Positions 54,901 to 64,000 of a stretch of 64,000 nt of DNA are shown one piece after another. The stretch covers positions 76,001-140,000 of the forward strand of contig JAXRKP010000367.1 of the NCBI GenBank assembly GCA_037039925.1. The letters are read 5' to 3'. The notes beneath the pieces were generated by a model. That model did no database searches. It saw nothing but the letters and a program-made list of their open reading frames with translations, and was not told where the DNA came from. The position numbers were made by a program, and so were the translations under genes. Position 1 is the stretch's first letter. Every line of letters starts with the position of its first letter. This stretch comes from Doris montereyensis (taxonomy: Eukaryota > Mollusca > Gastropoda > Nudibranchia > Dorididae).

Positions 54901-56949
54901 CAATGGCAAAGACGTCCGGTGTAAAATAGGTGACAATGGCAAAGACGTCCGTTGTAAGATGGGTTGCAACGTATGGGTTACCCCTTTAGCGCTAAAACCG
55001 ACAAAAAACCACACGTGCAAAACCCCTGCTGACAGTTAAAAGCGACAGAAACCGACACCTGTTAATTTAGGCCAACATTGTTCAAGCCCACACAAATCGA
55101 CAAGTGACACACCGCTTATTTTTGTTAGCTCTAATGAGGTGGTTAGCTCCTACTGCCAATCTGTCCCAGGATGCATTGTGCAATCTCCCAGATCGGTGGT
55201 AGCTCTTTTGCGTGGCTGCTTTTTTACTAGTGCTATTCATTGTATAGTGACAGCAGAAGACGTACGCATTATTATTTACAGTATTAGAAAAATTATTTAC
55301 AAGAGTAGAAATGGCAGCAGTAGTTATACTGCTTTTGTAATAATATTATTATTTATGAATAATGATGTGGGATACTCACTGCCCTATTTTACTATAATTA
55401 AATAAGGACTTCAGACTCCACACAAAAGAGCTACCACCGATCTGTTCCTGAATCGAGAGCAGATAATTTTGCGTGTTAAATGCCCCATTGGTCACATAAA
55501 TGATGCTATTGTTTTAAATTTAGAATAGGCTACAATATTAAAAGTGAAGGAAGCTTCATGTCACCACTTAAAGGTAGTGGGGCGCAAAGTGCAGACCAAT
55601 TTCTTTTGTGAAGATCTGCTGGCAGGAGGTTAGAAAAATGTACACAAACTGGGGTGCCACAGTGGAGAGGAAGTTGAACGTACAGAGCAAGATGGCCGCC
55701 GCTTAATATAAACATGAAAGGGTTTCTCGGGACTGTGAGAAATAGTTGATCACAAGCGGGGTTGATGTTGACCAAGTCCAGGGGAGTTAACTGAAATCTA
55801 GTCTATTATTGTAACAATACTTTACACTAGTTCTTCCCAGTACTGAACTCTGTAGCTAATAATACACTCTATTAAATGTATTATATAAATACTAATAATA
55901 GGTCTTATTATGGGCATATGCCAGTCTTACATTCCTCTAGCCTACGCGTTGGATGCAAAATGTAATTTTTTTAAAATTATTTTTTAAAATAACAATGGTG
56001 CTTCGTCCCGGCCATTTGATTTAGTTTACGAAGTTGATTTTAAGTGGGCTCTAGTCTCAAAGCAGTTGATTGAATTCAAGGCTGATATACACTGAAATAA
56101 TAAGGGGAAAAAAGGGACTGGTATGGAGTTAATCACAATCGAGAAATCACGACAAGCGAGTTGATTTCTTGCGTGTTCCATTGTATTTTGCCCAAACAGA
56201 AAGTTATGTTTTCTTACTGCTATCGTTCATCTAAAGAAACAGTAGATGAAAGACCAAAAGCAATGACTGAAATTTCGTTAATAATTGAAAGTAAAAACTT
56301 GTTAATAGTGAACGCTTATTTCTCATCTTGGAGCACAGAAAAGCATTAAGATTATTATAAATACAACTTACAATCAAATGTATTTAAACTATTATTAAAT
56401 ACAACTTACAATCAAATGTATTTAGATTATTATAAATACAACTTAGAATCAAATGTATTTAAACTGTTATTAAATACAACTTACAATCAAATGTATTTAG
56501 ATTATTATAAATACAACTTACAATCAAATGTATTTAGATTATTATAAATACAACTTACAATCAAATGTATTTAGACTATTATAAATACAACTTACAATCA
56601 AATGTTTTTAGACTATTATAAATACAACTTACAATCAAATGTTTTTAGACTATTATAAATACAACTTACAATCAAATGTTTTTAGACTATTATAAATACA
56701 ACTTACAATCAAATGTATTTAGACTATTATAAATACAACTTACAATCAAATGTTTTTAGACTATTATAAATACAACTTCACTCAAATGCTTAGACTATTA
56801 CAAATACAACTTACAATCAAATGCATTTAGACTATTACATATACAACTTACAATCAAATGCATAGTCTGCACAGATACTGTTGTCAATGCCAATGATAAC
56901 TGTTCTTGTCATCTTGTGATCGGCTCTTGGGCGTAATCAGCGGAAACTC
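48731..56949 (-). CDS. Universal stress protein (USP) family, multi-exon
   Basis: Exons are 56852-56949 (start codon at 56910-56912), 50386-50489 and 48731-48967 (stop at 48731-48733), with a possible extra exon at 50649-50723. The N-terminus MTRTVIIGIDNSICADYAFD matches the USP first strand and loop (usually V-I-G-x-D-G-S; here DNS). The middle exon encodes the charged helix SDPVVVRQLVEEEERKMKAL. The last exon holds KAELIVLGTRGLGTFRRTLL followed by GSVSDYVLHHAHVPVLV. That is the G-2X-G-9X-G(S/T) ATP-binding signature. Phases agree across exons; without the extra exon the product is 133 residues, with it about 158 (usual USP length about 150-160). USPs are small Rossmann-like cytosolic proteins linked to stress responses. 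No frame breaks occur in the three clear exons. Confidence 0.85.
49081..49395 (+). mobile_element. SINE family B copy, nearly complete
   Basis: Head ggtggcgtctgtggacaagc, gctgctggactggggatcat and gaggtcccgggtttgaatcc, then gacattgtgttccttgagaa, caggtgcaaatgggtacaag and the 3' part gttccgcttcacgctacaga. It ends in a tttagttactttacttac tail just downstream of the last USP intron boundary. Confidence 0.7.
49425..49895. mobile_element. two SINE family A copies in inverted orientation
   Basis: A forward partial copy (about 49425-49625; ttcaacccaaacgttgtgca, catctgcacctagtcccatc) is followed directly by a reverse copy (about 49627-49895; gatttt...gcccggactc, tgtcgatccacctacctggg, gttgagagccggacacctt). 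The pair is head to head around the gctaaggtgatat segment and lies in the last USP intron. Confidence 0.6.
50386..50489 (-). CDS. USP internal exon
   Basis: The acceptor is ttaatttctccag and the donor is aagaag|gtgagg. It encodes ALSDPVVVRQLVEEEERKMK followed by ALIEKYAQKLRSKK, a charged amphipathic helix typical of animal USPs before the second half of the fold. It is open and ends on a codon boundary. Confidence 0.82.
50649..50723 (-). CDS. possible USP exon 2 (contains an in-frame TGA)
   Basis: A 75-nt segment lies between acceptor attttccccag and donor gtgcag|gtatac. Its phase (2 bases, 24 codons, 1 base) fits exactly between exon 1 and exon 3 and begins by completing a TGG codon, the usual residue after AFD in USPs. 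The third codon is TGA. Another frame reads VEKDLIKWPAGK, which looks more USP-like, so one or two base errors may be involved. It may equally be a non-coding or alternative exon. An ATG in context aaaATGG inside it could start a shorter isoform. Confidence 0.35.
51236..52205 (+). mobile_element. dispersed repeat H, copy 3 with internal 36-bp array
   Basis: Starts tctatatataaagctgaata and ends atttacgggcatgcttgttt. Segments on both sides of the array at 51480-52080 align with the unexpanded copy at 17.4-17.8 kb, so the array is an internal expansion. Confidence 0.65.
51480..52080. repeat. 36-bp minisatellite inside dispersed repeat H
   Basis: Unit acttcagtatcgagggctac plus gtaagaagccagcgta, about 16 copies. 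The acttcagtattgag part exists once in the unexpanded copy near 17625. Confidence 0.96.
52729..52953 (+). pseudogene. acidic ORF, possibly transposase N-terminal remnant
   Basis: A 74-codon open frame with a strongly acidic stretch (VEELIDSDSDDEMYEVLQE). PiggyBac transposases commonly start with such Asp/Ser-rich segments, and the ORF sits just inside a TTAA/CCCTTACG end. No catalytic part is present. It could also be unrelated. Confidence 0.3.
53472..54955. repeat. 1.5 kb satellite, 33-bp unit
   Basis: Unit aatgggtgacaatggcaaag plus acgtccggtgtaa, with a 20-22-bp short form ending in gaccggtgta. The 11-codon period leaves all three minus frames open, one for 518 codons; these are not genes. 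Confidence 0.97.
55189..55444. mobile_element. MITE-like inverted repeat pair
   Basis: A perfect 22-nt inverted repeat at 55189-55210 and 55423-55444 (core gatcggtggtagctctttt) extends a few more bases with one mismatch and encloses about 212 bp. No coding content. Confidence 0.5.
56346..56862. repeat. 37-bp minisatellite in USP intron 1, overlapping the splice donor
   Basis: On the gene strand the unit is gtaagttgtatttataatag plus tctaaatgcatttgatt, about 14 copies. The first unit contains the end of exon 1 and its GTAAGT donor. Confidence 0.96.
56852..56949 (-). CDS. USP exon 1 with start codon
   Basis: The exon begins after a possible acceptor tttgtttgtcag, so a 5' UTR exon probably lies upstream. 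ATG is at 56912-56910 in the context acaagATGA. It encodes MTRTVIIGIDNSICADYAFD and ends with one leftover base before donor gtaagttg. The donor and the last 12 exon bases are shared with the adjoining 37-bp minisatellite (see findings). Confidence 0.8.
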
Positions 56950-57112
56950 CTGACAAACAAAGAAACCAAATAAAAACAAAAGCATTCTGCTATCAGTGCT
57001 ATGCAATCAGACCTTTTATCAAGCAGGAAGCAATTAGATTTTGGATAATGAAGTCTTATCGATTCTTGACAATAAAGTGGTTTAGATTCTAGACAAAAGC
57101 GAGCTACCAATT

Positions 57113-57202
57113 GAGCTAACTACCTTAAGAGCTTGGTTGGTAGCACACTTTCTTTTCATGGTGAGGTGATGGGTGCTGACTCAGAGATCGCGAGTTCAAC
57201 CC
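57113..57202 (+). mobile_element. tRNA-like sequence, probable SINE head
   Basis: gcttggttggtagcacactt resembles a tRNA A box and gcgagttcaacccccatggt a B box, followed by a T run. The spacing is near that of a tRNA, but the stems do not pair well, so a tRNA-derived SINE head is more likely than a functional tRNA gene. Confidence 0.35.
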
Positions 57203-57342
57203 CCATGGTAGCCAAGATTTTTTCTGTCTATTTCTAAATATCTTAAAGATCAGGCATTTGAACTTTTTCCGCCAATTTCAGTTTTAGTCAAGGAAGATTG
57301 ATCCAGATGGAGTAGTGGTGAAATTAATAGCACTACAATGCT

Positions 57343-57583
57343 CCCCGTCAGTGGCTGAGCAGCTAAACTGCCGGACTGGGGATCGTGTTTCATGCATTTC
57401 CTCCCCACTCGACAGGTGGAAATGGGTACAAGCCTAGCTTGTTAGTACAAAAACCTCGTCACACTAGCGTCCTGGCAGGAGGTGATCATTATCACCTGTT
57501 CCGCTTCATGCTATTGAAACTGGAATAAGCTCGGACTCTTTCGGCCGTAACAGCTCTGAAGGAACTTAACTTAACTTAACTTA
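57343..57583 (+). mobile_element. SINE family B copy with (CTTAA)n tail
   Basis: Head gtcagtggctgagcagctaa, body gtggaaatgggtacaagcct, cactagcgtcctggcaggag and gttccgcttcatgctattga, and tail aacttaacttaacttaactt. An internal deletion removed the B box. It lies upstream of USP exon 1. Confidence 0.65.
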
Positions 57584-57589
57584 CAATGG

Positions 57590-59500
57590 TCTCCACCTAA
57601 CATCCCACCGCCTACAGTCCAATCCGTCTACCATCTCACTTTCTTTCAGGAAATGAATGTTTTCTTTATAAATTTACCCTGTAAGATCAAACTCCACTGA
57701 GGCCAACTTCCCACTTTTGGGGCAGCGTCAAAGCATATTTAATTAATTATTGAAGCGTTGTCACTCAATCTTTTCCCATAAAGATGATCATAATGACTTC
57801 TTTAATTATAAAAAGACGTATTAAGATAATTTAATTTGTCACATCGACATAATACATGTAATGATCTATTCAGGGTGCTGCATGTACACGTAGAGACTTA
57901 GCTCCGTATTTTTCAGTGAAACAAAAGGAAATGTATGTCACTCTCGTCCATCACCTGGTTGATTGTTTTATGCCATTTATTACTCAATGCAAAAGCGTTG
58001 ACCAGTGGATACACATTAGACGACGGGGAGACAGTGATTGAATAACAGCTCAAAGCTGGCCATTCTATTCACGCAATTCCACTAACAGCCCACTTCTTCA
58101 GCTTCCCCAAACGGAGACCAATGCTGTAATGATTCTGAGGGCTGGTCACCAACAAAAGTCTTTAGTTCTAGATAGATTTACGAGTGATTTAGAGGGCACT
58201 GGCTCATATATCAATCACAAAAAATATTCACAACTCTCACAAATATTTCATTGGAATATTTCCCTCAAACAAAAACCTGGACATCAGGAGGTGAATGCAG
58301 TCTATGTACCTGAAGTATAAAACACCTGTACTTGATATCTGCTCTAAATGTCAAGTCAGGCTTTGTACCCTTATACATTTTGTTTTTGTTTTAAAACATC
58401 TGTTTATGTTGGGGGTTTGTGTACCACCAGTATACCCCTTTCAATTCTCTTGCTTTTGATATGTTATGTATGTCATGCTATCATGAAAAATAAGCCAGCA
58501 GGTAGCGTATTTGTATGTCATTCTTTGCACTAGAAAATTTATTCCGTCTAGAGCCCATATCTAGAGAATTTTATTCCGTCTGGACATAGATCTAAATTTT
58601 AGCTCTCTAGTTAAAGGAAATTCTCAACTCAAGTGTAGGGCCAACTCGCGCAGGTCCCCGTTATTAAGAATTTAGACATCATCAAAAACTGACACAGACC
58701 TCCTTTAAATTTTATATTTGAATCTAGCTCTATATCGCATTCTACGTAATTAAATCTAGCTCTAGAGTATAGGGCACTCATTCTAACTCTAGTACTTTGG
58801 AAGAAAAGGGCATTGTAATGTTCTCACCTTGCAATAACGATATATACAATATAGCACAAAAAGCAGACAGCGCGCGTGAGTGGCAACAAAACTCAACAAG
58901 GGCTCAGCGCACTACTGTGGACGGAATATCAGTGAAATATCACGGCGACAAAAGCAAGAATCTAAATCTATATGTTTATAACTAGAATCTAGAAAGAATA
59001 TATTTGGGTATATAAGGATCTCACCGACAACTGGTTAGACAACCGAATGGCAATGGTGCCCAGTCAGTGTCCGATGTTATCAAGGTGTACGTGATCTCTA
59101 GAATCGAGGTCAGAGGTCAAATGAGGTCACGCGCATTCACTGCAGTTGGCCCTGAGTTGATTGCGCATTCACTGCAGTTGGCCCTGAGTTGATTGATACC
59201 AGATCTCGAATAAAAAAGATGCCAACTAAGGGCTACACAATAATGTAATACACAAATAACCAAAAACAAAACAAAAAAACCCAAACAACAACACCGTTTG
59301 TGCGACTGGATTATGTTGTTTTTTTCTGATTTGTTTTCAGATACCATGGAAACATGAGTAGTAGATAATGACTTTCATTAGATTGCAAAAGAGACTCGTT
59401 CAGGCAAGAAAAAGAAGAAAGGATTATCAAATATTAATGAGAAAATCAAATCATTTCTAAGTTTCTTACTGGGAATTTTTTCATTCATGATTATTCTTTC
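57590..59500. other. upstream flank of USP, no recognised gene
   Basis: AT-rich, with several ctagatct-like motifs from 58545 to 58990 and a direct duplication of gcgcattcactgcagttggc at 59130-59165. Short open frames have no motifs. Confidence 0.35.
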
Positions 59501-59507
59501 AATGCTG

Positions 59508-59715
59508 TTTCAGCCCACAGAACCAGAGCGCATCCTGGCTTCTATAGCAAGACGTGAATAAGTCATAACATTAATACATTGCTTGGTCGCAAGAAATACC
59601 TCCCAGGTACACATGGGTTGAATGGTGAAATGCGTGCTAAATATATTTCCTAGGGAACCACGTCAGATCTAGCACTAGCATTGCTAGAATTTTAACACAA
59701 GGCCGTCCTTACGAT
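59508..59715 (-). mobile_element. SINE family B copy, diverged, reverse
   Basis: Shares cccacagaaccagagcgcat, caggtacacatgggttgaat and a degenerate reverse B box (tgctagaattttaacacaag). The head is mostly lost. Confidence 0.45.
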
Positions 59716-59849
59716 CCCATGTACCCCAACCTAGGAAATCTCAGTATAGGTAGTTCCAGACCCCAACCCAAGACAGAATACAAGACAGACCAATATTTCT
59801 TTGTCCCATGTCTCGCGAGCCCGCCACGTCTGTTTCGCTTAGTAAGAGT

Positions 59850-61240
59850 GCATAACGTTCTATGTTTATCATGATTACCGCAAGAGGCTTATGTTAGAAT
59901 TAAAGAGGCAGATTTTGATTATTGTAGATAATATTCGGGACTTCCAGATATTTTTCAACGACATGAAGGCTGCTCTTGCTCTCCCGATTCTTGTTTTCAC
60001 ACCCGCGTCTGTTCCGCCTTGCCGATCGATGACACTGCCCAGGTATGTGAAAGTGTTGATCTCTTCAAGTGGCAATCCGTCTAGAGTCACGTGTTCGTCA
60101 TTGCCTACATTTATTTTCAGCAATTGGGTCTTTGAGTGAATGTTGAGACCAATTTGAGCTGCATATGAAGCTAATGTTGAGGTCGTATCCTACATCTGCT
60201 GTTGGGTATGGGTGAGCAGGACGAGGTCATCCGCGAAGTCCAGGTCATCAAGCTGGGTCCACAGAGTCCATTGAATGTCGTTTTTCTTTTCTTCTTTTGT
60301 TTTTCTCATCACTTAGTCGATGGCCAGTAGAAATAAGAATGGTGAGAGAAGGCATCCCTGGCGCACCCCAGTCTTTACGTGGAAGCGACGGGTCACTTGC
60401 CCTCCTTGGACAACTTGCACGTAACTCCTTCATACAACGTCTTTATTAAGTTCGCAACTTTGGTAGGAATTCCATAATGTCGTAGGGAATTTCATAACGT
60501 CGTAGGAATTCCATAACGTCGTAGGAATTCCATAACGTCGTAGGAATTCCATAATGTCGTAGGAATTCCATAATGTCGTAGGAATTCCATAACGTCGTAG
60601 GAATTTCATAACGTCGTGAGGAATTCCATAACGTCGTAGGAATTCCATAACGTAAAGGAATTCCATAATGTCGTAGGAATTTCATAACGTCGTAGGAATT
60701 TCATAACGTCATAGGAATTCCACAATGTCGTAGGAATTCCATAACGTCGTAGGAATTCCATAACGTCGTAGGAATTCCACAATGTCGTAGGAATTCCATA
60801 ACGTCGTAAAAACTGCCATAGGCTCTCTCTCTCTATGCAAGGTGTCGAAGGCTTTTTGGAAATCCCCAAAATTGACGTACAGGGATGTGTTCCATTCCAA
60901 AGTTTGCTTGACAATGGTCCGGAGGGTGGCAATCTGATCTGTGCTGAGGAACGATCTTTCCTAAAGCCTGCTCATTGGTCTCTGAGTCTCCCATCTACCT
61001 CATGCTTCATCCTCTCCAGCAATATTCTGTTAAAGATCTTCCCTGGGACTGATGGGAATGTAATGCCTGGGTTGTCTTCAACGCTGCTTAGATCACCTTT
61101 ATTGGGAAGCATAATTATGTGGCCATCTTTCCAGTCATTCGTAACTTCTTCGTTATCCCATATATTTTTAAACAGCGTTAGGAGTATGTCTCCAAAAGGT
61201 TTCAATGTCTGCTTTCAGGGCCTCCACAGTCATTGAGTTA
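59850..61240 (-). mobile_element. RTE-like LINE reverse transcriptase fragment
   Basis: From right to left the minus strand shows VEALKADIETF, IWDNEEVTNDWKDGHIIML, PNKGDLSSVEDNPGITFPSV, KIFNRILLERMKHEVDGRLR and AGFRKDRS. It continues EWNTSLYVNFGDFQKAFDTL, ESLWQFLRRYGIP, TKVANLIKTLYEGVTCKL and LKINVGNDEHVTLDGLPLEE, then FTYLGSVIDRQGGTDAGVKT. This is the RTE order of RT motifs, with frameshifts and a missing catalytic DD segment. A 19-bp array interrupts it right after LRRYGIP. The fragment stops near 59850 after IWKSR. Confidence 0.85.
60462..60815. repeat. 19-bp minisatellite born inside the RTE-like RT
   Basis: Gene-strand unit ctacgacgttatggaattc, about 18 copies, derived from codons for FLRRYGIP. 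Confidence 0.96.
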
Positions 61241-61436
61241 TTAGACCATTTGAACAAAGTGACGGTTCCACCCACTCACTTCAGCCTCCTCTATGTGATC
61301 AACGGCCGTTTGGCTCAAGGCTGCTTATTCACGTTATATTTTCATTCGTCACTAGCCCTTATTCTCTAAATGCTCTTCTGCTATCCACCACCTACGGCCC
61401 TGCTGGGTTGGGATCGGTTGCCCCATGCGTCGACAT

Positions 61437-63412
61437 CCATGTGGGTAACAGGCCAGGAAAAGCATGACATCATCTCACAGTGGGTGACAGGCCAGGAAAA
61501 GCGTGACATCATCTCACATTGGGTGACAGGCCAGGAAAACGTGACATCACCTCACAGTGGGTAACAGTCCAGGCAAAACGTGACATCATCTCACAGTGGG
61601 TAACAATCCAGGAAAAACGTGACATCATCTCACAGTGGGTAACAGTCCAGGAAAAACGTGACATCATCTCACAGTGGGTAACAGTCCAGGCAAAACGTGA
61701 CATCACCTCACAGTTGGTAACAGTCCAGGAAAAACGTGACATTATCTCACAGTGGGTAACAGGCCAGGAAAAACGTGACATCACCTCACAGTGGGTAACA
61801 GTCCAGGCAAAATGTCACATCATCTCACTGTGGGTAACAGGCCAGGCAAAGCGTGACATCATCTCACTGTGCGTAACAGGCCAGGCAAAACGTGACATCA
61901 TCTCACTGTGGGTAACAGGCCAGGAAAAAAGGTGACATGATGTCACAGAGGGTAACAGCTCAGGCAAAACGTGACATAATTACACTGTGGGTAACAGGCC
62001 AGGCAAAACGTGACATCATCTCACAGTGGGTAACAGGCCAGGCAAAACGTGACATCATCTCACAGTGGGTAACAGTCCAGGCAAAACGTGACATCTTCGC
62101 ACAGTGGGTAACAGTCCAGGAAAACGTGACATCATCTCACAGTGGATAACAGTCCAGGAAAACGTGACATCACCTCACAGTGGGTAACAGTCCAGGGCAG
62201 AACGTGACATCACCTCACAGTGGGTAACAGCCCATGCAAAACGTGACATCACCTCACAGTGGGTAACAGTCCAGGAAAAAACGTGACATCACCTCACAGT
62301 GGGTAACAGTCCAGGAAAAACGTGACATCTTTTCACAGTGGGTAACAGTCCAGGCAAAACGTGACATCACCTCACAGTGGGTAACAGTCCAGGCAAAACG
62401 TGACATCACCTCACAGTGGGTAACAGTCCAGGCAAAACGTGACATTATCTCACAGTGGGCAATAGTCCAGGCAAACGTGACATCACCTCACAGTGGGTAA
62501 CAGGCCAGGCAAAACGTGACATCACCTCACAGTGGGTAACAGGCCAAGCAAAACGTGACATCACCTCACAGTGGGTAACAGTCCAGGCAAAACGTGACAT
62601 CACCTCACAGTGGGTGACAGGCCAGGAAAAACATGACATCACCTCACAGTGGGTAACAGTCCAGGCAAAACGTGACATCACCTCACAGTGGGTAACAGTC
62701 CAGGCAAAACGTGACATCACCTCACAGTGGGTAACAGTCCAGGCAAAACGTGACATCATCTCACAGTGGGCAATAGTCCAGGCAAAACGTGACATCACCT
62801 CACAGTGGGTAACAGGCCAGGCAAAACGACATCACCTCACAGTGGGTAACAGGCCAGGCAAAACGTGACATCACCTCACATTGGGTAACAGGCCAGGCAA
62901 AACGTGACATCATTATCTCACTGTGGGTAACGCAGGGCACGCAAAACATGACGACATTATTTCACTGTGGGTAATGTAAGGCCAGGTAAAACGTGACATC
63001 GCCTCACTGTGGGTAACGCAAGCCAGGCAAAACGTGACATCATTATCTCACTGTGGGTAACGCAGGGCACGCAAAACATGACGACATTATTTCACTGTGG
63101 GTAATGTAAGGCCAGGCAAAACGTGACATCGCCTCACTGTGGGTAACGCAAGCCAGGCAAAACGTGACGTCATTATCTCACTGTGTGTAACGCAGGCCAG
63201 ACAAAGCGTGACATTATTTCACTGCGTGTAATGTAAGGCCAGGCAAAGCGTGACATCATCTCACTGTGTGTAATGTAAGGCCAGGCAAAGCGTGACATTA
63301 TTTCACTGTGGGTAATGTAAGGCCAGGCAAAGCGTGACATCATCTCACTGTTGGTAATGTAAGGCCAGGCAAAGCGTGACATCATCTCACTGTTGGTAAT
63401 GTAAGGCCAGGC
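61437..63412. repeat. 2 kb satellite, 39-bp unit
   Basis: Unit agtgggtaacagtccaggca plus aaacgtgacatcacctcac. From about 62900 on, the unit becomes 42-44 bp (gtgggtaatgtaaggccagg). The 13-codon period explains the open frames on both strands. Confidence 0.97.
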
Positions 63413-64000
63413 AATTTCGCGTCACTCATCACCACTGCCCTTGCTGGTGTCTATACTATAATAATAGTGTTAGCATTGTACAGTAGTAGCTCGCGCAGTT
63501 GCTATCCAGTCTCTAGCTTTTAACTCTACAATGGCGACTCAAAACCAAACAGTTTCTTAATTCTATTATCAATTAAGAAAAAGGAAGCGATGAGTAAAAA
63601 ACGATTTAAAAAATGAAACAGTCGATTCGTTGTAAAGTCTAGGGTATAGGTCTAGTAGTCCACCAAACACACATACCCTGCACGGCATGCGCTCGCAAGC
63701 CTTACCTCTCGGCCACCCCCTCCACCACCACCACCACCCCCTCCACTACAACTACACCGCGCCCCGGATTCTACTCCACTACAAAAACGAGATCAATCTC
63801 GTAGCCACGCGGATCATGAATTTCTAAAACCTGATTTAACCACGGCAGAAACACTGTGTTTGATATCAAATCGATGGTAAATTTGACGCTAAACACGGCT
63901 AGGGTATCAAAAAAAGCGATATTATGATGTTTTGGGTACATCTCCCAGCCGGTCAGAGCATGATCGGGAGAAAAATCATTTGCGGTGCGCTTGAGGCCGC
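63413..64000. other. GC-richer flank with a (CCA)n patch
   Basis: CpG is more frequent than in the AT-rich DNA around. A CCA/CCCCCT-rich patch lies at 63709-63765, next to tctcggccaccc, a reversed SINE B-type A box. It could be a promoter-proximal region of a gene outside the window; nothing decisive is visible. Confidence 0.25.

Larger units (their letters stand above)
52513..54977 (+). mobile_element. probable piggyBac-like element carrying a 33-bp array
   Basis: The left end is TTAA (52509-52512) followed by cccttacgttgccgtg; the right end, reverse complemented, reads taacccatacgttgcaacc. These are short near-matching inverted ends of the kind seen in TTAA-inserting elements. The right flank is TTAC rather than TTAA. 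Inside lie an acidic open frame (52729-52953) and the 33-bp minisatellite. The element call is an inference from ends and target motif. Confidence 0.4.

Noticed and set aside
53464..55020. 518-codon open frame on the minus strand
   Set aside because: Lies wholly over the 33-bp satellite; all three frames are open and encode simple repeats, with no domain and no splice or start context.
55530..55775. 81-codon minus-strand open frame as the missing USP exon
   Set aside because: Open over the whole stretch, but there is no USP-like strand or motif, and the phases do not fit between the first and middle USP exons.
57113..57202. functional tRNA gene
   Set aside because: A- and B-box-like words are present, but acceptor and anticodon stems do not pair convincingly; a SINE head is more likely.

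Overview
This is a eukaryotic window: split genes with GT/AG introns, (GA)n/(CA)n/(TA)n microsatellites, tRNA-derived SINEs, LINE fragments, DNA-transposon remnants and very large minisatellite arrays. A lophotrochozoan, most likely a gastropod mollusc, is the best guess. The reason is an animal TMEM132 gene next to an animal universal stress protein (USP) gene; USPs are lost in vertebrates but retained in molluscs, flatworms and cnidarians. The species cannot be fixed from the sequence alone.

Genes. (1) A TMEM132-family single-pass membrane protein on the minus strand. Eleven exons are recognisable, from 20035 (5') to the stop codon at 2790 (3'). The signal-peptide exon was not found. Splice sites are well preserved, but about 14 small frame disruptions cut the coding frame. 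Several lie in short homopolymers and almost none is a substitution-type stop, so consensus sequence error is the favoured explanation over pseudogenisation. (2) A USP gene on the minus strand, with exons at 56852-56949, 50386-50489 and 48731-48967 and a possible extra exon at 50649-50723. Phases agree across all of them, and the G-2X-G-9X-G(S/T) nucleotide-binding motif is intact. No other convincing host gene was seen.

Mobile elements. A LINE of about 3.1 kb (endonuclease plus reverse transcriptase, decayed) lies at about 30155-33270 on the minus strand, inserted in a 67-bp satellite. An RTE-like reverse transcriptase fragment lies at about 59850-61240 (minus) and a LINE 3' ORF fragment at 21182-21421 (plus). 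A pogo/Tigger-like element lies at 40209-41313 with a TA target duplication, and a probable piggyBac-like element at about 52513-54977. There are several MITE-like inverted-repeat elements, two families of tRNA-derived SINEs in at least 13 copies, and a dispersed repeat in three copies (17.3, 17.8 and 51.2 kb).

Tandem repeats. Some 16 minisatellite arrays with different units (13 to 67 bp) cover about 18 kb, more than a quarter of the window; the largest is a 4.6 kb array of 45-bp units. In several cases the array can be seen to have grown out of identifiable sequence. One comes from a reverse-transcriptase motif (60462-60815), one from the interior of a dispersed repeat (51480-52080), and one from the exon 1 splice donor of the USP gene (56346-56862). 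This local birth of minisatellites inside transposons and a splice junction is the most interesting feature of the window. Long open frames over arrays whose unit is a multiple of 3 bp are not treated as genes.
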